NCBI GenBank assembly: GCA_028278025.1
Contig: JANQFE010000004.1
Span: 1-64,000 of the forward strand
Direction: 5' to 3'
From: Thermodesulfobacteriota bacterium
Lineage (GTDB): Bacteria; Desulfobacterota; WTBG01; CAIYCZ01; CAIRTM01
Length of the DNA stretch: 64,000 bases
In this document: one piece after another, positions 26,267-34,901 of the stretch
How the letters are laid out: each line of letters begins with the position of its first letter
Position numbering within the stretch: the stretch's first letter is position 1
Translations under genes and position numbers: made by a program
Notes under the pieces: generated by a model
Seen by the model: only the letters and a program-made list of their open reading frames with translations
What the model was told of the DNA's origin: nothing
Database searches by the model: none

Positions 26267-29080
26267 ATGAAAGCAATTATTCTTGCTGCCGGAAAGGGTT
26301 CCAGGTTAGAGACATATGCTCAAAACATGCCTAAGTGCCTTGTGTCTATCGGTACTAAAAAGTTACTGGATTACCAGCTGCAGAGCCTTGCATCCATGGG
26401 TATTACGGATATTACAATGGTTGTGGGCTACAAGAAAGAGAAAATTGAGCAGCATATTGAACAGTACCCGAATCTGAATTTTACACTGCTGGAAAATTCT
26501 GATTATGCAGTTACCAATACCGCATATTCATTGTGGCTTTCTAAAGAGACCCTGACCGATGATTTTGTATTCATGAATGCAGATGTGTTGTTTCACCCTG
26601 AAGTTCTACGCAGAATTATGCAGTCTCCCCAGAATAACGTACTCGCAGTTGAGCGCAAACCGGTTGGTCAGGAAGAGGTAAAAGTAATTCTGGACGGATC
26701 TCGCATAAAATCAATCGGCAAAGATATCCCGATTGCGGATTCTTATGGAGAATTTATAGGGGTAGGCAGATGTTCAAAAAAAACAGCTACTCTTTTTAGT
26801 CAGGCACTTGACCAAGTAGTGGCCTGTAATGATGGAAAAAAGGCTTACTTTGAGGCGGCACTCCAACTGATAATTTCGTCTGCATATATCAACGCCGTAG
26901 ATGTTACGGATGTACCTTGCATTGAAATTGATTTTCCAGAAGATCTGTTTGAAGCACGCACTCATATTATTAATGAGTTTTCCAATGGTTCCCAGAAAAA
27001 AACAACAAGAGTACTTTTTTATGCAGAGCGCAACCTGCATTTACCGTTTCTGGAACCCATCCATGATTACATGGCAGCCTATTATGATGTGCAGCTTGCT
27101 TTTGCCGCTCCGCCGTATCAACAACCCCGGTCCGGAGCAACCGGCTACGGGCTGGACAGCCCTACGACGGAACGGCTTAAGGCCAAGAGTGCTTTTTATG
27201 AGCATCCCGATGAATTCCAACCCGATATTATTGTGGTAGCCGATACCTGTTTTTATCCGATCAGGAATAAGTGCAGGATTGTTAATGTCGGCCACGGTTT
27301 GATCAGTAAGGGCTGGTTTTATACCGATTCGCCGGTTGTGCGTCGTGAGAATATAGCAGATCTTATTTGTGTGCCGGGGGTATGGCATAAACAGATCCTG
27401 CAAAAAAACATATTTGTTCCTATACACGTTACCGGTTTTATTAAATCAGATGCTTTGTTTAGATGCGGTACGTATGAAATAAGCAGTTTTTTCAGGAAAC
27501 ATGCAATACCTGAGAACGTAAAAATCGTACTATTTGCACCTACTTTTAATGATGAGCTCAGTGCCGTACCTTGTGTAAAGGAAAGAATTTGTGAGTTGAT
27601 TGAGGAAAAAACAGTCGTACTTATAAAACTGCACAATATGACGGACCCCAAATGGGTGAATATATATGAACGCCTCGCAAAGCAAGAAAAAAATATTTTT
27701 CTTATAGACGATAATGATTTTACTGCAGCTATGACCTGTGCAGATGTTATGATCAGTGATGTCTCATCCGCTTATGTTGAATTCATGCTTTTAGATAAAC
27801 CTGTCGTATTATTCAACAATCCAATGCAAAGAAATTATGATCAGCACGACGAGAACAATATTGAATATAAAGTGCGAGACGCAGGGATACAGGTCGGCAG
27901 TATTGAGGAACTCAAGCTTGCCGTAAAGCTGTCACTTGCCGATCCAGACGAGTATAGTCAGAAAAGACAATCATATGCAGAATTAATCAACTGTAAAATA
28001 GACGGTAAATGTGCCCAGCGGGCTGCCCGGGCAATTATGCAGCTGGCAACCGACGATGAGAGCCGGATTACAGATGACGTTTTTTTCAGTATTATTATGC
28101 ATTGCGGTCAGGCACTATCAAAAGAGGAACTGCATGCAACCCTGCATGAAATACAGCAAAAAAGTGCGGGACTTAAATATGAAATTATTTTAACCGGTCA
28201 TATCAGCACACAGTGGGATATACAAAACAGGAATGTCAGACTGTGTGAAAACAATTATCTTAATCAGGAAAACAAGTTTGATAGAGCTTTGGCAGAAGCG
28301 CGTGGTGATTTTTTCGTTTTTTTGCAGCCCGGAACAGCACTGCCCCGCTTATGGCTGAAATGGTTGTACCATTACTTTAAATGGCATCCCGATGCAGGAG
28401 CCGTAAAAGCACTGTCACAACGAGACGACTATAACAGGATTCTTGAAAAAGCTCCCCCCTCTCAGCGTCCTGAAACCCTGCATGATATTTCTGAATATTT
28501 CGTACATGTGCTGATGGGCAATGAGGTAATGGCTGCAACAGTAGATAATGATACCGAATGTATCATGATTGCAAAAGATGCATATCAAAAACTTTTTGTG
28601 TCCGGGAAGGAAAAGCTCTCAGGGAGCACTCTTGAAGAGATGTGTGCAAAAATGAGAGATTACGGGTTCACGGTTTGGCATGCGCTCGAAGTATTTGTCT
28701 ATCCTTTACACAATCAACCCGCAAGCACACCGGATAAAGTCGCCGGGACAGGCATGGATATCTTTACCAAACCTGCACCTGTTGATGCTTGTCTCCATAA
28801 AACCGGAAACACGCCTGGACAGGAAACTACCCGGCGAAAGAATGAAAACATTGAGAGGCTTTTACAGGAAGCCTTAGATTATAAGAAGGGGAAAAAGTAT
28901 GCTGATGCAATTACCAGACTGGAAAGCGCCAAAAAGAGTATCGAAGACTGTAACGCGGAAGAACAGGGGAACATAAAACATATTGAAGCATTACTGGAAG
29001 AAAGCAGAATGCATAAAAAGAAAAAAGATTATATGGCTTCGATACAATTACTTGAAGAGGCTAAACAAAAAATTGCCTAA
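26267..29080 (+). CDS. fusion: cytidylyltransferase-like + TagB/TagF-like glycerophosphotransferase + GT2-like + helical tail
   Basis: 937 residues. About 1-235: nucleotidyltransferase of the LicC/CTP:alcohol-phosphate type (MKAIILAAGKGSRL, MPKCLVSIG, FMNADVLF, YGEFIGVGR). About 245-595: CDP-glycerol glycerophosphotransferase-like domain of the TagB/TagF kind (NVGHGLISKGWF, VLFAPTFNDEL, VLIKLHN, CADVMISDVSSAYVEFMLLDKPVVLFNNP). About 605-790: partial GT2-like fold (FFSIIMHCGQALSKEELHAT, FDRALAEARGDFFVFLQPGT). About 860-937: two charged helical hairpins like TPRs. It starts 13 nt after gpsA. The combination suggests one polypeptide that makes CDP-glycerol from the GpsA product and transfers glycerol phosphate to a glycan. 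Substrate assignment is inference; CDP-choline or CDP-ribitol are alternatives. Confidence 0.78.
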   Translation: MKAIILAAGKGSRLETYAQNMPKCLVSIGTKKLLDYQLQSLASMGITDITMVVGYKKEKIEQHIEQYPNLNFTLLENSDYAVTNTAYSLWLSKETLTDDFVFMNADVLFHPEVLRRIMQSPQNNVLAVERKPVGQEEVKVILDGSRIKSIGKDIPIADSYGEFIGVGRCSKKTATLFSQALDQVVACNDGKKAYFEAALQLIISSAYINAVDVTDVPCIEIDFPEDLFEARTHIINEFSNGSQKKTTRVLFYAERNLHLPFLEPIHDYMAAYYDVQLAFAAPPYQQPRSGATGYGLDSPTTERLKAKSAFYEHPDEFQPDIIVVADTCFYPIRNKCRIVNVGHGLISKGWFYTDSPVVRRENIADLICVPGVWHKQILQKNIFVPIHVTGFIKSDALFRCGTYEISSFFRKHAIPENVKIVLFAPTFNDELSAVPCVKERICELIEEKTVVLIKLHNMTDPKWVNIYERLAKQEKNIFLIDDNDFTAAMTCADVMISDVSSAYVEFMLLDKPVVLFNNPMQRNYDQHDENNIEYKVRDAGIQVGSIEELKLAVKLSLADPDEYSQKRQSYAELINCKIDGKCAQRAARAIMQLATDDESRITDDVFFSIIMHCGQALSKEELHATLHEIQQKSAGLKYEIILTGHISTQWDIQNRNVRLCENNYLNQENKFDRALAEARGDFFVFLQPGTALPRLWLKWLYHYFKWHPDAGAVKALSQRDDYNRILEKAPPSQRPETLHDISEYFVHVLMGNEVMAATVDNDTECIMIAKDAYQKLFVSGKEKLSGSTLEEMCAKMRDYGFTVWHALEVFVYPLHNQPASTPDKVAGTGMDIFTKPAPVDACLHKTGNTPGQETTRRKNENIERLLQEALDYKKGKKYADAITRLESAKKSIEDCNAEEQGNIKHIEALLEESRMHKKKKDYMASIQLLEEAKQKIA

Positions 29081-29102
29081 AACCTTTAAGGAGGAAGCGA
29101 GC

Positions 29103-29720
29103 ATGGAACTTAGCAGCAGGGAACAACTGAAGTTTGAAATTTATCAAGAACTCGGCGAATGTTATACTCACATCGGGAAAATCGGTGAAGCAATAGAACA
29201 TTTTAATGTTGCCCTGGACATTGACTCGCAAAGTGAAAGACCGTTTATAGGTTTAGGAGTTGCAGTGCTACAGGAAAATAATATCGAGCAGGCAAAAACC
29301 TATTTTAAAAGTGCACTTAAAAATAATCCGCATAATGATAAGGCCCTGACAGGACTGGCCATGGCACTCAGCAATAACGGCGATAAGGAAGAAGGTTTTA
29401 AAAAATATCAGGAGGCTCTGGACATCTATCCCGGAAATGTAACGGCCCTTATGGGACTTGTGCAGAGTGCGTATGGTTTCCAGAGACTGGAAGTAGCCGA
29501 ATACTACTTAAAACAGTATCTCGATCTTTATCCAGGCAACATTAAAATGCTGTATTGTTTAGCCGGGACATACTTTAAGCAGAAAAAATTGTCCGAGGCC
29601 AGAGAGTTGCTGGAAAGAATTTTTATTTTTGAGCCTGATCATGCAGACGCGCACGAACTGCTCCGTAATATCGACATGCTCCGGCAGGATACTACAGATG
29701 AACTCTGCCAAAATTTTTGA
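29103..29720 (+). CDS. TPR-repeat protein
   Basis: 205 residues from ATG 29103, which follows a strong AAGGAGGAAGCGAGC; the longer frame starting at 28983 would overlap the preceding gene by 98 nt and lacks a ribosome site. Nearly the whole protein consists of five to six TPR units (e.g. YQELGECYTHIGKIGEAIEHF, KALTGLAMALSNNGDKEEGF, MLYCLAGTYFKQKKLSEARE). No signal peptide, so cytoplasmic. Sitting between glycosyltransferase genes and overlapping the next one by 23 nt, it probably scaffolds the glycosylation complex or binds the acceptor protein. Confidence 0.8.
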   Translation: MELSSREQLKFEIYQELGECYTHIGKIGEAIEHFNVALDIDSQSERPFIGLGVAVLQENNIEQAKTYFKSALKNNPHNDKALTGLAMALSNNGDKEEGFKKYQEALDIYPGNVTALMGLVQSAYGFQRLEVAEYYLKQYLDLYPGNIKMLYCLAGTYFKQKKLSEARELLERIFIFEPDHADAHELLRNIDMLRQDTTDELCQNF

Positions 29721-31494
29721 AGAAAACAGAGCACTGCTCGGTGAGAGTGCTCTGGATAACGACCTGCAAAAGGACTGCCTGTACAATACAGATACAAACC
29801 AAAATATCAAGATAGTGCGTGCCCGCTCAGGGCATCCGGTATTACAAGTGCTTGGTGAGTACGGTGCCTGGCATACCCTGCACAGCCTGGTTGATCCGTA
29901 TGCAGAAGCAAAGCGCTTTGCGGAAAACGTTACCCCGTTGAAGAACTCAATAGTTGTCATCCTGGGAATGGGTATGGGGTATCATGCAGAACAATTACTT
30001 AAGAACACTGAGAACCAGCCGGTAGTCATAATTGAAAAAAACCGGGAGATCCTTAAGAGTTTTTTACACACAGTGACTCTGAAAGAATGGGCTAAGGATA
30101 GATTCGTTTATTTTATTGCCACTGACGATACTGCTGTCGTTCTAAAACGTATTTCACGTATACAACTGAAGCATGCCTTACAGCCCTTTACAATAGTTGA
30201 GCATAGACCTTCAACCAGGCTTTACCCACAATTTTATAGTAGTATTAAACACATGCTTGGTCATATACAAAATATTAACATCGGTGCAAAATGCAGGTAC
30301 CAGAAATTTAAAAATGAACAACTTCGTATTCTCATAATCCACAGCAAGTATTATCTTCTGGCCGAAATCCTCAACAGCTTAAAAAAACTTGGACATAATA
30401 CAAAACTTATTATGGTGGAAACAGACCATGAAGGGCAGGGCAGCCAGGAAGTTATTGAAAAAATAATTGCTGAAATACTTGTTTTTAAACCTGATTTTGT
30501 TCTGACAATTAATCATCTGGGATTCGATAGGGCGGGGATCCTGACACAGTTTTTTACCGATATAGAGCTACCCTATGCGTCATGGTATGTTGACAGCCCG
30601 GTCTTCATATTAGAGGACTTTAAAAAACAGATTTCCCCGCTTCTTGCAATTTTTGTCTGGGACAGCGATTACATCAGTGATTTAACACAACGCGGTTTTG
30701 AACATGTATTTTATCTACCGCTTGCAACTGACCCTGATATTTTTAAAGACATTACATTACATGCGAACCCATTAAAAAAAATTGCCTGTGACGTCGGTTT
30801 TGTCGGCAATTCCGGCGAGCACATTATTGACGAATGTACGCAGAAATTGCACAAAAACCGGATTGCATTAAAGCTGCTTGACCGGTTTGCACGGCAATTT
30901 ATGCTTTCCAAGGAACGTTTGCTCCAAAATATACAGATTGATCTTAGTGCGGAAGAGCACTACGAGTATCAAAATATTATGGAAAATATGCGCAGTGTTT
31001 TTGAACCTGCCGTAACGTGGAGAGCAACGCAGATATACAGGATAGACTGCATAAAAAAGCTGCTCGGTTTCAGACCGCGCATTCATGGTGATCCTGGGTG
31101 GAGCACGCATGTCAACGGTCACGCACTGCTTGGTTCCGAGCTAAACTATTATGAAGAACTCCCTCATTTTTATAATGTCTGCACCGTGAATTTTAACACG
31201 ACAAGCCTGCAAATGAAACAGGGAGTAAACCAGCGTGTTTTTGATGTGCCGGCCTGCAGAAGTTTTTTGCTGACCGACTACCGTCGGCAAATTGAAAACA
31301 TGTTTGAAATAGACAAAGAGGTTGTATGCTATAACCATCCTGATGAAATCAAGGATTTGATATCTTTTTATTTAAGACATCCTACACACAGACAGAGCAT
31401 TGCCGCTAAAGCTTATACGCGCGTTCTTGAAGAACATACCTACATGCACAGGATCACTATGTTACTTGATCATATGAGAACACTCTATGGATAA
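29698..31494 (+). CDS. Maf-N-like/CgeB-type glycosyltransferase fusion, paralogue 2
   Basis: 598 residues from ATG 29698 (AGGA 8 nt upstream), overlapping the TPR gene by 23 nt. N-terminal Maf-like domain (about 20-150): RSGHPVLQVLGEYGAWHTLHS, VDPYAEAKRFAEN and VVILGMGMGYHAEQLL. C-terminal CgeB-like glycosyltransferase (about 205-590): LRILIIHSKYYLLAEILNSL, VFKPDFVLTINHLGFDRAG, YASWYVDSPVFI, VFYLPLATDPDIF, CDVGFVGNSGEH, and NQRVFDVPACRSFLLTDYRR. Same layout as 19769 and 33066. In flagellar loci Maf proteins transfer nonulosonic sugars to flagellin Ser/Thr; here only the N-terminal part is Maf-like and catalysis must rest with the CgeB-type half. Confidence 0.8.
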   Translation: MNSAKIFEENRALLGESALDNDLQKDCLYNTDTNQNIKIVRARSGHPVLQVLGEYGAWHTLHSLVDPYAEAKRFAENVTPLKNSIVVILGMGMGYHAEQLLKNTENQPVVIIEKNREILKSFLHTVTLKEWAKDRFVYFIATDDTAVVLKRISRIQLKHALQPFTIVEHRPSTRLYPQFYSSIKHMLGHIQNINIGAKCRYQKFKNEQLRILIIHSKYYLLAEILNSLKKLGHNTKLIMVETDHEGQGSQEVIEKIIAEILVFKPDFVLTINHLGFDRAGILTQFFTDIELPYASWYVDSPVFILEDFKKQISPLLAIFVWDSDYISDLTQRGFEHVFYLPLATDPDIFKDITLHANPLKKIACDVGFVGNSGEHIIDECTQKLHKNRIALKLLDRFARQFMLSKERLLQNIQIDLSAEEHYEYQNIMENMRSVFEPAVTWRATQIYRIDCIKKLLGFRPRIHGDPGWSTHVNGHALLGSELNYYEELPHFYNVCTVNFNTTSLQMKQGVNQRVFDVPACRSFLLTDYRRQIENMFEIDKEVVCYNHPDEIKDLISFYLRHPTHRQSIAAKAYTRVLEEHTYMHRITMLLDHMRTLYG

Positions 31495-33094
31495 AGTACT
31501 TGTTATACAGATGGCCCGACTGGGTGATTTTATGCAGACTACTCCGCTCATTCAGGGCATTAAGCAGTCAAACCCATCATGCAGGATCTGGGTACTTATT
31601 GACAAGTCGTTACATGATGTTGCTTTGCACTGCCCTTGTGTAGATGAAATACTGACCATTGATACCGTAAAGCTGTACCGGATGGCAGAAAGCACACATA
31701 ATCTTGTCGGCTTGTATGAAGAATTGAAGCAAAAATGTGCATTTTTAAAAGAACTAAGGTTTGATTGTATATACAATGTTAATTTTTCGCCGCTGACTGC
31801 ATATCTGAGTTCAATACCGCAATGTCCAAAGGTGGTCGGATACAGCCTGTGCGCTGATCGCAGGGAAATTGCCGGCAGTCCCTGGTTTCAGTTTCTTAAT
31901 ACGATTGTAAAATTTGCACCTCTTGCTCCTTTCAATCTGGTTGATTTTTTTACAAACCCTAATGACCTGGGAATGCATACCAATAACCATCTGCATTTTT
32001 TGCTTAGTTCTGCCGAACAGCATGCCGCTGAAAAAAGGCTGTACGCTCATAACATTTCTCAACAGGATTGTATCATTGCATTACAACTCAGCACACGCAA
32101 TATACAGCGGCAATGGCCCCTGGAATATTTTTCAGAGCTTGCGGTCAAACTACTCAAGAATGAGGGTACCCACATATTGCTGCTTGGTTCAAAAGAAGAT
32201 GAAAAGCGTGCTGAAATATTTAAACAGCAGATCATGCAAACAGCCCCTGCAATGCTCAAACGTATTCATGATTTCGTATCAAAGACAACCATACCCGAGC
32301 TTGCCGGACTGCTTTCCCTGGCACAATTACTTATTAGTTGCGATACCGGTACTATTCATATTGCAGCTGCGGTGGATTGCAAAATACTGGCACTTTTCTT
32401 CGGACCGGCACGTGTGGAATACACGGGCCCATACGGCCGTGGACACTGGATTTTACAAGTCAGCAATGCATGCAGCCCCTGTATTGAGGATAAACCGACA
32501 TGTGATGATTATTTGTGTACTCGCATTATTAAGCCGGATACGGTAGTGTCCGCGGCTCAACATATTATCTATAACCGTGCTCTCGATGCTGAATTGCCGA
32601 AGGATGTCACGCTGCTAACATCGTACTATGACAAGTGGGGCATACTATATGAACCCGTAGACAGCAGACCACTTACTCTAATAGATATTCAAAACGTTGT
32701 CTACCGGGAAATGGGAAAAAAGATTTTAGACCAATCATATTGTCCTGATCTTCTCGAATTTGAAGATACGTACCGGTATTTGAGCAATACCATAAAATGT
32801 TACACTGCAATATTCAAAAGTGTTCTTATGCAAGGCAGAAAATTGATCAACAGCTATTATACTAACCATTACGAGTTGCAGTGTGCTGCCCTGAATGATG
32901 ATATGTCTTTCTGGCATCCGTGGATTGATTATTATCTGTGTGCAATCCGCTATGGCACACAACAGCAGGTGCAGAGCATTTTTGTGAGCGGGTTACATGC
33001 TGCTACGGAATTACTCAGTAAATTGGCAGAAAGTCAAAAATCAACCGTAAAGCAGGTTCCTCAACATGAAACAGCAAGAGAATATATTTGTTAA
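31487..33094 (+). CDS. GT9-family (heptosyltransferase-like) glycosyltransferase with C-terminal extension
   Basis: 535 residues; starts 8 nt inside the previous gene. Residues 1-350 are a complete GT9 fold as in LPS heptosyltransferases: KVLVIQMARLGDFMQTTPLI, IALQLSTRNIQRQWPLEYF, LLLGSKEDEKRAEIF, LAGLLSLAQLLISCDTGTIHIAAA and LFFGPARVEYTGPYG. The conserved Asp-Thr-Gly-x-x-H motif is present. About 375-535 is a helical extension shared with the second GT9 gene at 34898 and not part of usual heptosyltransferases. Similar GT9 genes occur in flagellin glycosylation islands of deltaproteobacteria; the sugar donor cannot be inferred. Confidence 0.82.
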   Translation: MDKVLVIQMARLGDFMQTTPLIQGIKQSNPSCRIWVLIDKSLHDVALHCPCVDEILTIDTVKLYRMAESTHNLVGLYEELKQKCAFLKELRFDCIYNVNFSPLTAYLSSIPQCPKVVGYSLCADRREIAGSPWFQFLNTIVKFAPLAPFNLVDFFTNPNDLGMHTNNHLHFLLSSAEQHAAEKRLYAHNISQQDCIIALQLSTRNIQRQWPLEYFSELAVKLLKNEGTHILLLGSKEDEKRAEIFKQQIMQTAPAMLKRIHDFVSKTTIPELAGLLSLAQLLISCDTGTIHIAAAVDCKILALFFGPARVEYTGPYGRGHWILQVSNACSPCIEDKPTCDDYLCTRIIKPDTVVSAAQHIIYNRALDAELPKDVTLLTSYYDKWGILYEPVDSRPLTLIDIQNVVYREMGKKILDQSYCPDLLEFEDTYRYLSNTIKCYTAIFKSVLMQGRKLINSYYTNHYELQCAALNDDMSFWHPWIDYYLCAIRYGTQQQVQSIFVSGLHAATELLSKLAESQKSTVKQVPQHETAREYIC

Positions 33095-34901
33095 GAATCT
33101 GAAGACTTTGAGGAAAAAAAATCCTCAGCTGGCGGAACGGCTTCTGGATATACGCGTGCCCGGTTACTACAGTGTTGTAACGGCACGCAGCGGGCATCCT
33201 GTGCTGCACGTTATGAATATAACCTTTCACAGCATGTATGATCCTGTAAAGGAAGGACAACATTTTGCAGATTACCATCTAAAAAATGATGATTACAGGC
33301 CAGGTGAAAAAGTTGCTGTTTTCGGGCTTGGATTCGGTTACCACCTAAAAGCCTTGGTTGAAAAAAACATTTCGTGCATCGTAGTTGAACCGCGTATTGA
33401 AATAGTGCGCTTCGCCATGGAACATATTAATCTTGAAGATATACTGGCACACATTGAAATATATACGGAAACAGATATAGTGCTGGAGAGTGATACCAGG
33501 CTCTGGCCGCACCAGCCATCGGTAAAATACAGCAAATCATCGTTTGACCGGCTGAAATGCTTACGCCCTGTAAGCCGAACCGACCATACCGACATACATC
33601 ATCAGTCTCAAGAAAAAGAAAGGTTAAAAATTACCGTCGTTACACCAATTTACGGCGGCTCACTGCCGGTGGCTAGGTACTGTTATGCTGCGCTGAAAAA
33701 GTTGGGCCATGATGTTGAGCTTTGGGATGCATCGATCTTTGAGGAACCTTTTGCCAAAGCACTTTCACTGGATGTTCATGACAAGAATAAAAAAGTTCTG
33801 CATGATTTATTTCTGCACCTTATTTCAGAGATGATTGTGGCATCATGCACACAATCGCCACCCGATCTGCTCCTGGCTCTTGCACAAGCCCCGCTCAGTA
33901 TCAAAGCCCTTGAGCGTATTAAGAAACTGAAAATCATTACAGCATACTGGTTTGTCGAAGATTATCAGCTTATGGAGTACTGGAGAACCTATGCACCTTA
34001 TTATGATTTTTTCTTTACAATTCAAGAACATGGATTTTTTGAAGAGCTGAAAAAATGCGGTCTGAAACACTGCTATTATTTGCCGATGGCTGCAGATCCG
34101 CAAATACACAGACCCCTTGTATTGACAGAATCTGAAAGGCAGGAATTCGGCAGTGATATATCTTTTATGGGAGCCGGTTATTATAATCGTGAAAAGATGT
34201 TGCAGGGGCTGCTTGATTATAATTTTAAGATATGGGGCACGGGGTGGAATCCTGTTTCAGTTTTGTGGCAACATGTGCAGGACTGCGGAAACCGCCTGTC
34301 GACTGAAAAAACGGTTAAAGTTTTCAACGCTTCTAAAATAAATATTAACCTGCACTCGTCGGTATGCCATCAAGGTATAAATCCTTTTGGAGATTACCTA
34401 AATCCCCGAACTTTCGAGATAGCATCATGCGGCGGTTTCCAGTTGGTAGACCGGCGCAGTATGCTTGCAAGGCATTTCACAGAAGATGATGAAATAATAT
34501 GTTATGCATCACTGCAGGAACTGCGGGATAAGATAAATTGTTATCTACAAAAACCGGATGAAAGGCTGAAAATAGCCGGACGTGCACGCAACCGAATCCT
34601 TAAAGAACATACATACGAACATCGTATGCAGGAACTGATTACTTTTATTAGAACGCACATGCCGGAGCAGTTTTTTGTCAGAAAGCAAAGCATACCGATT
34701 ATTGATGATGTTGATACTTTTTGTTCACGACACCCCGAAGTGCAGTCAATTTTTAAAGATATTGACTGCAAAGACAGGGGGGTTGCAATTGATGAAATCA
34801 CAGCAGCAATTCAGTCAAGAAGCGGCCCACTGGAATATCAGGAAGTACTGTTTTTGCTACTCAACGAATTTCATGCAAAATTCAGGGAGTCGGCAGCATG
34901 A
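33066..34901 (+). CDS. Maf-N-like/CgeB-type glycosyltransferase fusion, paralogue 3
   Basis: 611 residues, overlapping the preceding gene by 29 nt. N-terminal Maf-like domain: VTARSGHPVLHVMNITFHSMYDPVKEGQHFADYH region (about 38-75) and VAVFGLGFGYHLKALVEK (about 83-100). C-terminal CgeB-like domain (about 185-535): ITVVTPIYGGSLPVARYCYAAL, ITAYWFVEDYQLMEYWRTYA, HCYYLPMAADPQIH, DISFMGAGYYNREK, NPRTFEIASCGGFQLVD. The final 60 residues are a helical tail. Gene order Maf-CgeB then GT9 repeats that of 29698-33094, indicating duplication of a two-gene unit followed by strong divergence. Confidence 0.8.
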   Translation: MKQQENIFVKNLKTLRKKNPQLAERLLDIRVPGYYSVVTARSGHPVLHVMNITFHSMYDPVKEGQHFADYHLKNDDYRPGEKVAVFGLGFGYHLKALVEKNISCIVVEPRIEIVRFAMEHINLEDILAHIEIYTETDIVLESDTRLWPHQPSVKYSKSSFDRLKCLRPVSRTDHTDIHHQSQEKERLKITVVTPIYGGSLPVARYCYAALKKLGHDVELWDASIFEEPFAKALSLDVHDKNKKVLHDLFLHLISEMIVASCTQSPPDLLLALAQAPLSIKALERIKKLKIITAYWFVEDYQLMEYWRTYAPYYDFFFTIQEHGFFEELKKCGLKHCYYLPMAADPQIHRPLVLTESERQEFGSDISFMGAGYYNREKMLQGLLDYNFKIWGTGWNPVSVLWQHVQDCGNRLSTEKTVKVFNASKININLHSSVCHQGINPFGDYLNPRTFEIASCGGFQLVDRRSMLARHFTEDDEIICYASLQELRDKINCYLQKPDERLKIAGRARNRILKEHTYEHRMQELITFIRTHMPEQFFVRKQSIPIIDDVDTFCSRHPEVQSIFKDIDCKDRGVAIDEITAAIQSRSGPLEYQEVLFLLLNEFHAKFRESAA

